Source: a bacterium
Lineage (GTDB): Bacteria > Myxococcota_A > Polyangia > Nannocystales > Nannocystaceae
Reading direction: 5' to 3'
DNA: 64,000 nt
Assembly (NCBI GenBank): GCA_024742475.1
Contig: JANSYI010000038.1
Span: 16,072 to 80,071, forward strand
Each line of letters opens with the position of its first letter. The stretch's first letter is position 1. The position numbers were made by a program, and so were the translations under genes. A model generated the notes under the pieces. The model was not told the DNA's origin and did no database searches. It saw only the letters and a list, made by a program, of their open reading frames with translations. This document shows positions 8,899 to 17,126 of this stretch, one piece after another.

Positions 8899-10242
8899 CT
8901 AGGCCGGCAGCAACAGCGTCGCAGCGGCTCCCGCCGCAGCCGACACGAGCAAAACGGGGAGCATCGGAGCCTTGAATCGCACGAGCGCCAGCGCGGCGCC
9001 GACGAACAGGGCAGTGGACACCCACTGGATCGATGAGAGCTCCGGAATCGTCCACGTCCCACCGGCGACGTCGAGCAGCGTAGTGGTCGAGAACAAGACC
9101 TGGAGCCCAAACCACAGGGCGAGGTTGGCGACGACCCCCACGACGGCGGCGGTGATCGCCGACAGCCCGCCGCTCAGTCGGCGGTTGGCTTGGACCGCCT
9201 CGACGTAGGGTGCACCGAGGAAGATCCACAAGAAGCACGGTACGAAGGTCACCCACGTCGTGAGGATCGAGCCGAGCACACCCGATACCCATGGGTCGAA
9301 CGAACCCGGGTTGCGGTACGCCCCCATGTAGCCGACGAACTGCACGACTTGGATCAGCGGTCCGGGGGTGGTCTCCGCCATGCCGAGACCGTCGAGCATC
9401 TCGCCGGGACGCAACCAGCCAAATACATCCACCGCCTGCTGCGCGACGTAGGCCAGCACTGCGTATGCCCCCCCGAACGTGACGGTCGCAGCCTTGCTGA
9501 AGAAGACCGCTTCGGCCGCGAACACGTGGTTAGGCCCGAGCGCGCCGATGAGCAGCACCACCGGGGCGAGCCACAGCAGCAGGCAGACCGCGGCGACTAC
9601 GACCGCCCGTCGCCACGAGGGAGCGTGCCCCGATCGCAGCGATTCGCCTGCAGGCTGCTCCCCAGTCTCGCCGTGCCCCTTGATCAGGGCGAAGAGGTCG
9701 GGGCGAACCCCGGCGCCGACGAGGCCGAGGACTCCCGCCGCGAGGACGACGACAGGAAACGGGATCGCGTAGGCGTACAGCGCGACGAAAGCGGCCACGC
9801 CGAGGCACACCATCACGGCGTTGTGCAGCACCCGCCGGCCGATCTTGACGATGGCCTGCAGCACGACGGCGAGCACGGCTGCCTTGAGCCCGACGAACAT
9901 CCCGAGCAACCAGGTGGTGTCCGCGAATGCGGTGTACAGGAGGCTCAACGTCAGGATCGACAGGAAACCGGGCAGGATGAACAATCCGCCCGCCACCAGA
10001 CCCCCGCGATACCCGTGCATCAACCAGCCAACGTACGTGGCGAGCTGCTGTGCCTCGGGCCCGGGAAGCAGCATGCAGTAGTTGAGCGCGTGCAGGAATC
10101 GGCGCTCGCTGATCCACTTGCGCTCATCGACGAGGATCCGGTGCATTACCGAGATCTGGCCGGCCGGTCCCCCGAAGCTGTTGAGCGCGACCGTCGTCCA
10201 GACGCGCGTCGCCTCCCGCAAGGAAACGGGTTGCTCGATCAA
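8899..10242 (-). CDS. chrA: Chromate transporter ChrA (two CHR domains)
   Basis: A 447-residue inner-membrane protein that exports chromate, of the long-chain type with two homologous CHR halves. The first half has the motif FGGPAGQISVMHR...LLPGPEAQQLATYVGW; the second has VTFGGAYAVLAYVAQQ...TTPGPLIQVVQFVGY. About ten hydrophobic segments are visible. The start is taken as TTG 10242, which overlaps the dismutase stop (TTGA), so the two genes are translationally coupled. The pairing with superoxide dismutase fits chromate-induced oxidative stress. Confidence 0.9.
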   Translation of the reverse strand: MIEQPVSLREATRVWTTVALNSFGGPAGQISVMHRILVDERKWISERRFLHALNYCMLLPGPEAQQLATYVGWLMHGYRGGLVAGGLFILPGFLSILTLSLLYTAFADTTWLLGMFVGLKAAVLAVVLQAIVKIGRRVLHNAVMVCLGVAAFVALYAYAIPFPVVVLAAGVLGLVGAGVRPDLFALIKGHGETGEQPAGESLRSGHAPSWRRAVVVAAVCLLLWLAPVVLLIGALGPNHVFAAEAVFFSKAATVTFGGAYAVLAYVAQQAVDVFGWLRPGEMLDGLGMAETTPGPLIQVVQFVGYMGAYRNPGSFDPWVSGVLGSILTTWVTFVPCFLWIFLGAPYVEAVQANRRLSGGLSAITAAVVGVVANLALWFGLQVLFSTTTLLDVAGGTWTIPELSSIQWVSTALFVGAALALVRFKAPMLPVLLVSAAAGAAATLLLPA

Positions 10243-10976
10243 GGAAACACCTTGGCCAGCTCCAGCGCTCGCTCGGTGCGCCGATCGATCTCCTCCCAGT
10301 GGAGGTTGGCGAGGAAAGCGTCGATGTACTTGGCGGCCGCCGTGCCGTAGTCCATGTGATAGCTGTGCTCGTACATGTCCAAGACGAGCAATGGAACTCC
10401 CGACGAAAGCCCCTGGGTGTGGTCGGCCGCCGTGTACAGGCGGGGAACCTTCTCGTGCAGGTCGAACTCCAAGATCGTCCAGCCGCTGCCGCCACCGAGG
10501 CTCCGACCCAACGCGACAAAGCGCTCCTCCCACGCCGCGGCGCTGCCGAAATGGGTCGACAGCAGCGTGCGGGTCTTGTCGGCCTTCGATCCGCCGCCGG
10601 TCAGGTTGTCGAAGTACAGCTCGTGCAAGACGACCGAGTGCTTGAACGCCAGCTCGCCCTGCGCGAGCCCGTGCAGGACGAACCCCGGCGCATCGGCGGG
10701 AAGCTCCGCGAGGCGCTGCCGAACCGCGTTGAGCTTGCTGACCGCGCCCGTGTAGTTGTTTTCGTGGTGCGACCGCAACAACCGCTCCGACAAGCCGGTG
10801 AGCGTGGCGGGGTCGAAGGACAGTGGCTTCGGGGCGTACTCGGACATCACGGACCTCGTCTCGGCGGTTGCGGGGGCAGCTCGGGTCGGAGTCTGAGTGG
10901 TCGCGCAACCCGGCAGCAGCATGCCCACCGTCGCGAGGCTCGTCTGCTCGAGCATGGTTCGGCGCGTCGTCTTCAT
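10239..10976 (-). CDS. Fe/Mn superoxide dismutase with Tat lipoprotein signal
   Basis: This enzyme converts superoxide to hydrogen peroxide and oxygen. Metal ligands are visible: His in LLRSHHENNYTGAV, His in ELAFKHSVVLHELYF, and the D-x-x-E-H box in LLVLDMYEHSYHMDYG. The start at ATG 10976 gives MKTTRRTMLEQTSLATVGML followed by LPGC. The Arg-Arg pair and the lipobox Cys indicate Tat export and lipid anchoring, so the enzyme acts in the periplasm. This is unusual, since most members are cytoplasmic. It is the first gene of a dismutase-chrA operon. Iron versus manganese use is not decided. Confidence 0.9.
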   Translation of the reverse strand: MKTTRRTMLEQTSLATVGMLLPGCATTQTPTRAAPATAETRSVMSEYAPKPLSFDPATLTGLSERLLRSHHENNYTGAVSKLNAVRQRLAELPADAPGFVLHGLAQGELAFKHSVVLHELYFDNLTGGGSKADKTRTLLSTHFGSAAAWEERFVALGRSLGGGSGWTILEFDLHEKVPRLYTAADHTQGLSSGVPLLVLDMYEHSYHMDYGTAAAKYIDAFLANLHWEEIDRRTERALELAKVFP

Positions 10977-11145
10977 CCGTCGGCGGATCCTCGCGCACGC
11001 AGACGAGGGCACGCAAGGCGATGGCGTCCATGTTCACCGGATCTTAACCTTCGTGTCCGCGACGCGGTCGAGACCGTCCGCGAGTCGCCGCCTTGCCCGC
11101 GTGCGTCGGGTCGCCGCGGTCAGCTCCGTGATAGGCTGCCTACCG

Positions 11146-11820
11146 TTGCGGATCCTCGTCGTGGAAGACAACGAGCCCTTGTTGCGCTCGCTCGACAACG
11201 GGCTGCGTGAGGCCGGCTTTGCCGTCGACACGTGTCGCGATGGCCAGTCCGCGCTGCGCACCGCGAGTGCGCAGGCCTACGATGCGCTGATCTTGGACCT
11301 CATGCTGCCGGAACTCGACGGCATGACGGTCCTACGAACGCTGCGCGCGCAGGGGTGCCAGACGCACGTGCTGATCCTGACGGCGCGCGATCAGCTGGAC
11401 GAGCGGATCGCGGGGCTGGACGCCGGGGCGGACGACTACCTCGTCAAACCTTTTGCGTTCCGGGAGCTGTTGGCGCGCGTGCGCGCGCTGGTCCGCCGCG
11501 AGTACGGAACGAAGGGACGCGTGCTTCGGGTCGACGATCTCGAGGTCGATACCGTCACGCGTCGCGTGACCCGCGGCGGACAGCAGCTGTCGTTGACCGC
11601 GCGCGAGTATGCGCTGCTCGAATACCTCGTCGTCCGCCGTGGCGCCGTGGTCACGCGCGCGGAGCTGCACGACCACCTGTACGACTTCGTCTCCGAGCCG
11701 ATCAGCAACGTCGTCAACGTGCATGTCAGCGCGCTGCGCAAGAAGCTCCGCGAGGCGGGCGGGCGGCCACTTTTACACACCCGACGCGGGCAGGGCTACA
11801 CGCTCGACGTGCAGCCATGA
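11146..11820 (+). CDS. OmpR/PhoB-family response regulator
   Basis: A 224-residue DNA-binding regulator. The receiver domain has the acidic pair in VVEDNEP, the phospho-acceptor Asp in LILDLMLPE, and the Thr/Lys switch in LILTARD and DDYLVKPF. A winged-helix effector domain follows (LTAREYALLEYLV...VNVHVSALRKKL). The TTG at 11146 is chosen because LRILVVEDN is the usual receiver start. Its stop overlaps the kinase start (ATGA). It is divergent from the SOD-chrA operon, so it may control that operon, the PepSY/porin genes, or both. Confidence 0.92.
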   Translation: MRILVVEDNEPLLRSLDNGLREAGFAVDTCRDGQSALRTASAQAYDALILDLMLPELDGMTVLRTLRAQGCQTHVLILTARDQLDERIAGLDAGADDYLVKPFAFRELLARVRALVRREYGTKGRVLRVDDLEVDTVTRRVTRGGQQLSLTAREYALLEYLVVRRGAVVTRAELHDHLYDFVSEPISNVVNVHVSALRKKLREAGGRPLLHTRRGQGYTLDVQP

Positions 11821-13271
11821 CCTCGCTTCGCCGAAGACTGACCCTCGGCGTCGTGGTGTCGCTGAGTCCGATCGTCGTGGCGTTGTCGGCGGTCATCTAC
11901 GTCGTGGTGGGCCATCACCTGCGCCGACAGGTCGACGATGCCCTGATCGCGACCGCCAACGCGTTCGCATCGGTGGTCGAGCGCGACCCCGACGAGCCGA
12001 GTGGGTACGAGCTCGAGTTCGACGCGGCCCTCGCCCCGGAGTTCTCCGATCCGCGCGGCTTCGCGTACTTCGAGATCTGGCTGCCCGACGGGACCGTACG
12101 CGGCAAGTCGGATGCGCTCGGCGATCGCGACTTGCCGCGGCTGTCCGGATCAATGGCACAGCCAGCCATCGAGTCGATCGAGCTGTCGGGCGGCCGCCCG
12201 GGGCGCATCGTCTACTACGACTTCAAGCCTCGCGTCGACGTCGACCACCAAGACAAGGTGTTCTCCGAGCACGTGAGCCTGGCCGTTGCCCGCGACGTTT
12301 CGGACCTCGAGCGCACGCTCTTCGCGCTCGCCGCATGGCTCTCTGGACTGTGCGCGCTCTGCGTCGTGTTGGCCGGCGGCGCGGTGCTGGTCAACGTCCG
12401 GCGGGGCCTGCGACCTCTCGGGCGACTCGCCGACGAGATCGAGCGGCTCGACGATACGCGCCTCGACGAACGACTCGACGTCCGCCACTACCCGTCGGAG
12501 GTCTCGGTTCCCATCACGCGCCTCAACGACCTGCTCGGCCGCCTCGACGAGGCGTTCGCACGCGAGCGGCGGATAACCGCCGATCTCGGGCACGAGCTGC
12601 GCACACCGCTGGCCGCACTGCGCAGCGTGCTCGAGGTCGCCGCTTCGAAGCCGCGCGTGCCCGCGGAGTACGAAGCGGCCATCGCGGATGCGCTCGCGAT
12701 CACCAAGGACATGGTCGCGACTGCCGAGACGCTGTTGCTGTTGAGTCGTGCCGAGGCCGGCCAGGTCGACACCGTTCGCGAGCCCGTCGATCTCCATGCC
12801 CTCGTCGAGGAAAGCTGGGTGCCGTACGCGGCCACGTCGCGCGCGCGTGCTCTGTCCTTCTCGAACCGCGTCCGTCCCGGTCACCGCATCGTCACGGACC
12901 GTGAAAAGCTCCGACTCGTGCTCGGCAACCTGCTGTCGAACGCGGCGGCGTACACCGAAGAGGGCGGGTGGATCGAAGTCGCCGTCCCCTGCGCCGAGAC
13001 CGGTGTGGTGGAGGTGACCGACAGTGGTCCACCGATCGACGCGACTGCGCTCGCGCATCTGTTCGATCGATTCTGGCGGGGTGACCAGGCGAGGACGAAG
13101 GCCGGCACGCACGCGGGTATCGGCCTGTCGCTGGTTCGGGCGCTGTGCCGATCCCTCGAATACACGGTCGACGTCGTCAACACACCACAAGGACACGTGC
13201 GGTTCACGGTCGCCCAGGCGGCGACCGGTGAGCCCAACGCGGAAGCGGGCGAGGCTTTCGAGGTCGGCTGA
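11817..13271 (+). CDS. Sensor histidine kinase
   Basis: A 484-residue inner-membrane sensor, partner of the regulator upstream (4-bp overlap). It has a first TM at residues ~13-32, a periplasmic sensor of about 130 residues, a second TM near 165-190 and a HAMP region (GLRPLGRLADEIERL). The H-box is DLGHELRTPLAALRSV with the phosphorylated His, the N-box is LRLVLGNLLSNAAAY, and the G-boxes are EVTDSGPPID and THAGIGLSLVRAL. The sensor domain resembles those of metal-responsive kinases of the CusS/QseC type only in layout. The stimulus is unknown; metal or chromate stress fits the neighbours. Confidence 0.92.
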   Translation: MTSLRRRLTLGVVVSLSPIVVALSAVIYVVVGHHLRRQVDDALIATANAFASVVERDPDEPSGYELEFDAALAPEFSDPRGFAYFEIWLPDGTVRGKSDALGDRDLPRLSGSMAQPAIESIELSGGRPGRIVYYDFKPRVDVDHQDKVFSEHVSLAVARDVSDLERTLFALAAWLSGLCALCVVLAGGAVLVNVRRGLRPLGRLADEIERLDDTRLDERLDVRHYPSEVSVPITRLNDLLGRLDEAFARERRITADLGHELRTPLAALRSVLEVAASKPRVPAEYEAAIADALAITKDMVATAETLLLLSRAEAGQVDTVREPVDLHALVEESWVPYAATSRARALSFSNRVRPGHRIVTDREKLRLVLGNLLSNAAAYTEEGGWIEVAVPCAETGVVEVTDSGPPIDATALAHLFDRFWRGDQARTKAGTHAGIGLSLVRALCRSLEYTVDVVNTPQGHVRFTVAQAATGEPNAEAGEAFEVG

Positions 13272-13387
13272 GCCCTCGCGACCCGGCGCTCGGGCATGCC
13301 GAGCCCATCCTCGGGGGACGCTCGGGCTTCATCCGTCCTTAATCTTGCCGTCACATAGCGCTCATCGTTGCGCGGTATCGTGCCGGC

Positions 13388-14050
13388 ATGCGCAACGCAC
13401 TGCTCGCCCTCACCGTTGTCACTGCCTTCGGATGCGGTTCCGAAGGGCAACCAACCGACTCACCGGAGAAATCCGCAGACCGTGTCCGAGCCGTGACCTT
13501 CGCCGAGGCCCTGTCCATCGCCCAGCAGAAGGTCCCGGACGGCGTGCCCGTCGAGGTCGAGATCATGCGCACCGGCGGACGCGACGTGCTCGAGGTCGAG
13601 CTGCTCGTCGACGGCGTCATCCGCGAGGTCTACCTCGATCCCGCCACGGGAGACGTCATCGCGATCCAGGACGAGGACGGGAGCGAAGTGGCCCAGCAAG
13701 ACCTCGCGAGTCGGGGCAAGACGCTCGTGGAGGCAGCGAAGGTGTCGCTCGTCGAGGCCGGCGACATCGCGCGCGAGCACGTCCACGGCGAGGAGACGAT
13801 TGAGGTCGAATACCTCGTCCAAGACGGCACGCTGAAGCTCGACGTCCTCGTGCGCACCTCCGATGGTTACCGGACCGTGCACGTCGATCCGAACGACGGG
13901 TCGGTCCTGTCCGTCGATGTCGGTGGCAGCCCCGAGCACCACGAGGAGGAAGCGCACGGTCACGACGACGATGACCATGACGACGATGACCATGACGACG
14001 ATGACCATGACGACGATGATCATGACGACGATGACCACGACGACGATTGA
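13388..14050 (+). CDS. PepSY-domain lipoprotein with Asp/His repeat tail
   Basis: A 220-residue secreted protein. The signal MRNALLALTVVTAFGC ends in a Cys compatible with lipid attachment. Two PepSY-like units follow: FAEALSIAQQKVPDGVPVEV...IREVYLDPATGDVI, then VEAAKVSLVEAGDIAREHV...TVHVDPNDGSVLSV. The C-terminus is a low-complexity (HDDDD)n tail, which should bind divalent metal ions. It lies 116 bp after the kinase gene and before the porin gene. PepSY proteins often sit next to two-component systems, where they modulate periplasmic proteases or sensors. Here a metal-buffering or metal-sensing role is inferred. Confidence 0.8.
   Translation: MRNALLALTVVTAFGCGSEGQPTDSPEKSADRVRAVTFAEALSIAQQKVPDGVPVEVEIMRTGGRDVLEVELLVDGVIREVYLDPATGDVIAIQDEDGSEVAQQDLASRGKTLVEAAKVSLVEAGDIAREHVHGEETIEVEYLVQDGTLKLDVLVRTSDGYRTVHVDPNDGSVLSVDVGGSPEHHEEEAHGHDDDDHDDDDHDDDDHDDDDHDDDDHDDD
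13966..14047 (+). repeat. 15-bp coding tandem repeat (HDDDD units)
   Basis: About five and a half copies of GACGACGATGACCAT-like units encode the acidic/His tail of the PepSY lipoprotein. Such repeats vary in copy number by slippage, so tail length may differ between strains. Confidence 0.85.
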
Positions 14051-14107
14051 TGACGACGCAACTGCTGTCGAAGTGAGCGAGATCCCGAGCAGGGGCTGCG
14101 GCATCGC

Positions 14108-15475
14108 GTGACGCGGGCGGGGAGAACAAACTGGGGATGCATCGTCGGACTCGTGGCTTCGTGCGTGGCCACGACTCCGGCTATTGCCGCCGAGCCCGGC
14201 CGTACCGTCCCGGATCAAGCGCACGCGACGTTCACCCCGACTCTGCGCTTGCTGCTGCGGCCCGAGGCTCGGACGAACGCGGGAGTCGGACGCGACCCTG
14301 CGGCCGACGCATGGGCCGTGCATGAGAGCGTGCGAGTCGGGGTGACGGCACGCTACCGGGCCCTCACCGCCGTCGGCCAGCTTCAGGACGTTCGCGCCTG
14401 GGGCCACGGCAATGGGACGGGTTTCTCGAACAATCCGTTCACAGGCCTCCACCAGGGCTACGTCGAAGTTGGTGGTGGGCAGAGTGGGCGCGTTGATGGT
14501 TGGCTCCGCGTGGGGCGGCAGGAGATCGTGTACGGCAGCCGTCGACACTTTCACCGAGCGCCGTGGCACCCAGCCGGTCAGGCCTTCGATGCCGCGCGTG
14601 GGCATCTCGACTTTTGGCGAGCCTCGCTCGAGCTGTCGTACGTGTTGCTCGATGCGCCAGAGACGTTCGACGTGATACGAGACGACGGGACGCAGGTCGA
14701 GGTTCGCGGCGACGGCGACCACGTTGGATACGCCGATGTCGGATACGACTTCCACGACCTGCTCCAGATCCACGTCGCGACGATCTTTCAGTGGCTGGGG
14801 TCCACGCAGGGTGATCCTTCCCGCGAGCGGTTCTTCGTGATGCCAGGGGGTCGCGTCACCGGGACGGCGGGAAGCGGACTCAGCTACGATGCGGAGGGCT
14901 GGCTGCAACGAGGGACCGAGCGGTCCGTCGACCTGCAGTCATGGATGGCCGCGGCATCGATCGCCTACAAGGCGCCGATCGAACACGGGCCGGGCGCGAG
15001 GGTGCACTACGAGATCCTCAGCGGCTCTGCGTGCGCCGGCGACCCCGACGCGGATGAGCCATGCGGCAACGACGTGCATCGCGATTTCGACCAGCTCGAT
15101 GGGGCCCGACATCTGTACCGTGGGTGGATGGACCTCATGGCCGGCTCGAACCTGCGGGACCTTGCGGTCAGCGCCTTCGTCTCACCGTCGGCACAACTCG
15201 ACTTCGTCGCGACGTACCACTTCTTCCAGCTGCACGCGGCGTCGGGCCGTTGGTTTCGGATCGACGGCGAATCGACCTGGGGCCGGGGCTGGGATCCAAC
15301 GAATACCAATCACAACCTCGGCCACGAGATCGACGTGCAACTCGACTACCGCCCACTGGAGTACCTGCGCATTCGACCGGGCTACGCCGTTTTCGTCAGG
15401 AGTGCCGCGGCACGGAACCTACTTCCGCTCCCGCCCGCGCACTTCGTGTACCTATGGGGGGTCGTGAACTTCTAG
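14108..15475 (+). CDS. Alginate-export-type outer-membrane beta-barrel protein
   Basis: A 455-residue protein with an N-terminal signal (WGCIVGLVASCVATTPAIAA). Alternating beta-barrel strands follow and it ends in an aromatic residue (YLWGVVNF), as outer-membrane barrels do. The body (WLRVGRQEIVYGSRR, FDAARGHLDFWRASLEL, RHLYRGWMDLMAGSN) matches the alginate_exp family of porins. It may pass an anionic substrate across the outer membrane. The GTG start at 14108 is favoured by the signal peptide. It is the last gene of the regulator-kinase-PepSY run and may be its target. Confidence 0.8.
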   Translation: MTRAGRTNWGCIVGLVASCVATTPAIAAEPGRTVPDQAHATFTPTLRLLLRPEARTNAGVGRDPAADAWAVHESVRVGVTARYRALTAVGQLQDVRAWGHGNGTGFSNNPFTGLHQGYVEVGGGQSGRVDGWLRVGRQEIVYGSRRHFHRAPWHPAGQAFDAARGHLDFWRASLELSYVLLDAPETFDVIRDDGTQVEVRGDGDHVGYADVGYDFHDLLQIHVATIFQWLGSTQGDPSRERFFVMPGGRVTGTAGSGLSYDAEGWLQRGTERSVDLQSWMAAASIAYKAPIEHGPGARVHYEILSGSACAGDPDADEPCGNDVHRDFDQLDGARHLYRGWMDLMAGSNLRDLAVSAFVSPSAQLDFVATYHFFQLHAASGRWFRIDGESTWGRGWDPTNTNHNLGHEIDVQLDYRPLEYLRIRPGYAVFVRSAAARNLLPLPPAHFVYLWGVVNF

Positions 15476-15569
15476 GCGCAGGAAAAGCCGCTGACCCGCT
15501 CGCGGTCCCCGCGATCGGTCGGGCTCTCGCCGCGAACCGAAACGTGAGCCAGCCACCCGCGGCCGCTGA

Positions 15570-15893
15570 CTATGCGGACGTAGCCGCGGCGATCGCCGCA
15601 CGGACGCTGCACGCTCTCGCCCCGGACAAGATCGCTTCGCGCAGGTCGTGGTCCAAGTCCAACAACTTCATCAACTGCGTGACTCGAGCCCGCGACCACC
15701 CCTCGCGCCGTGCAATCGTCGCTCGCGTCGTTACGCCTGCGTCGATCTCGACCCGCCAAGACATGGCCAACCTCAGCGCGTCGGCGGCCCCATCGTAGAA
15801 TGGCCGCGCCTTGATCTCGCCGCGACGCCTGCGCTTGGGCCGTTCGACGAAACGGGCATCCGTCCAGCGCACCGGCCGACGAAACCGGACCAC
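15570..15893 (-). CDS. KorB/ParB-like helix-turn-helix protein
   Basis: A 107-residue product from GTG 15893. A basic segment (RPVRWTDARFVERPKRRRRG) is followed by a helix-turn-helix (TTRATIARREGWSRARVTQL) and MKLLDLDHDLREAIL. The HTH resembles that of ParB/KorB or of proteins that accompany recombinases in mobile elements. It lies next to an integrase remnant near the right end of the yegP insertion. It may be a C-terminal piece of a larger protein. Confidence 0.5.
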   Translation of the reverse strand: MVRFRRPVRWTDARFVERPKRRRRGEIKARPFYDGAADALRLAMSWRVEIDAGVTTRATIARREGWSRARVTQLMKLLDLDHDLREAILSGARACSVRAAIAAATSA

Positions 15894-15927
15894 ACCGCCC
15901 GCCAGGGGCCCGCTCCCGCGGTGCGTC

Positions 15928-16194
15928 TCAGATCCACTTTGGGGGGTTCTCGAAGGCCCACGTTCGCGTGGGCTTTTTCTTTGGTTCGGGGGGCCGTGGC
16001 CCGGTGGATTCGCCAGCGACGTTGTCGGCGAACCTGGCCGCGGCGCTCGGGCAAAGGTTCGCATAACGCATCGTCGTCCCGATGTCGGCGTGCCCGAGCC
16101 GCCCTCGGCCTTGGTGGGTGAGGAAGTGGTCACCGCCCTCGTCCGCCACATCTGCGAAGAGCGGCCGATGGCCGAACAGCTCGCCCGCGCGCAA
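15928..16194 (-). pseudogene. C-terminal remnant of a tyrosine integrase
   Basis: The fragment RLGHADIGTTMRYANLCPSA carries the second catalytic His region (LGHADIGTT) and the Tyr (MRYANL) of a phage-type integrase. The Arg and H-x-x-R boxes that should precede it are absent, and the upstream reading is unrelated. It lies about 100 bp from the right 8-bp repeat, where an element's own integrase is expected. It therefore probably integrated this element before decaying. Confidence 0.65.
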
Positions 16195-16293
16195 TGGTCA
16201 CCGAGCTAGTCGTACACGGTCTTCAACAAGGTGGATCGGCTTCAATCCCACGGAGCACCATCGCTGATGTTGGTGCGGATCCGGAACCTCATC

Positions 16294-16301
16294 GAGGTTC
16301 T
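16294..16301. repeat. Right 8-bp direct repeat (attachment or target site)
   Basis: GAGGTTCT, second copy. Together with GAACCTC at 16284-16290 it forms an inverted repeat with a 3-bp centre, which suggests a recombinase core site. Confidence 0.8.
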
Positions 16302-16384
16302 CGTTGTTGCCGGCGACCAGGCGGAAGCGGGTCTCGCCTGCGTTGTCCTTGTAGATCTCGAACTTTGTTCCGCGGCGCCGTCAT
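16294..16384 (-). pseudogene. yegP: yegP (DUF1508) 5' part, separated from its 3' part
   Basis: The strand reads KFEIYKDNAGETRFRLVAGN then NENL, the first beta unit of YegP, and then breaks at the direct repeat. The expected continuation (LASEGYTTKAG) is at 6838 and below. The only nearby ATG (16384) is one base out of frame with KFEIYK, next to an AAA run. The 5' end therefore also carries a single-base frameshift, or uses another start. Confidence 0.8.
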
Positions 16385-16880
16385 CGTCGGTGAACTCAAG
16401 CGGCACCGCTTCAGCGCCGAGGTCCGAGGCGGTGAGCGGGCCACCCCTATCAAGCGAAAGAAGCATGGTGTAGCCCGGTCCCGCAACGACGATGCGCGAG
16501 TATCCACCGTCGCTTCCAGGCAGAATCGTCCAGCTCAACGGCGGCAGCGGCAAGGAAACGTCACCGATCCGAATGGGAGCATCGCTAAGCTGCTGCTCGT
16601 CATCGAGTACGTGCGCAAAGAGGCCGTACTGCCCGTCATCAGTGCACTCGTCCGCAAGCAGCAGTGCCTCTTCCCTGTCGTCATCGCGCACGTTTGCAGC
16701 ATGGCCGAGTACGACGCCACACGGAGCGGGGGCCTCGAGCCACTGCAGCAGCTCGGTGCCCTCCCAATCGTCCGTGAGAGACTCCTCCGGAGGAAACGGG
16801 ACGTAGTGGAGGGTGCTCTGTTCGCCAAACGGTTCCGAAAAAGGAAAGCATCGGTTTGCAGCCCAGGAATACGAATAGGA
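16385..16880 (-). pseudogene. Degraded gene upstream of yegP
   Basis: One frame has clear protein character over about 165 codons: PFPPEESLTDDWEGTELLQW, LLLADECTDDGQYGLFAHVL, PLPPLSWTILPGSDGGYSRI, GPGYTMLLSLDRGG. No initiation codon is present in this frame upstream, and the frame runs on into the yegP fragment without a stop. It appears to have lost its start to a frameshift near 16870. The family is not recognised. Confidence 0.4.
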
Positions 16881-17126
16881 AACAGAAGGTTGCCGTGGGC
16901 GCAGTCGAGGCCGATGAGGTGAGCTGCGGGTGCGCCTGGCCCCTCGAAGGGTGTACGGAACGGTCCCGATGCGACGCTGCAGAACCCAGCGCGGGCACTG
17001 TAGTGCAGCAGGTCGACTCGACCCTCGCCTGCTTGGTTCGCTCTGGAGGTGTCCACCGAATTCAGGGAAGGTCAGTTGGCCCAGTTGGCCCCCTCGCTCG
17101 ACTCGGTGTAGATGGCTACGAGCAGG

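Larger units (their letters stand above)
6839..16293. mobile_element. 9.46-kb integrated element inside yegP (chromate/SOD/two-component cargo)
   Basis: The interval between the two GAGGTTCT copies is exactly the DNA that separates the two halves of yegP. It holds a Rep-like gene, chromate transporter and superoxide dismutase, response regulator and kinase, PepSY lipoprotein, an outer-membrane porin, a KorB/ParB-like HTH gene and the C-terminal remnant of a tyrosine integrase near the right end. No terminal inverted repeats were seen (left GTAACCCC, right end reversed GATGAGGTTCC). Site-specific integration or an integrative plasmid is therefore more likely than a classical transposon. The right junction is itself an inverted repeat (GAACCTC-atc-GAGGTTC, 16284-16300). 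Confidence 0.78.

Noticed and set aside
8899..11037. 712-codon frame as a fused SOD-ChrA protein
   Set aside because: The upstream half is out of phase with the dismutase; ChrA properly starts at TTG 10242 after the SOD stop.
6839..16293. Classical transposon or insertion sequence
   Set aside because: Ends show no terminal inverted repeats and the only recombination genes are a tyrosine integrase remnant and an HTH protein.
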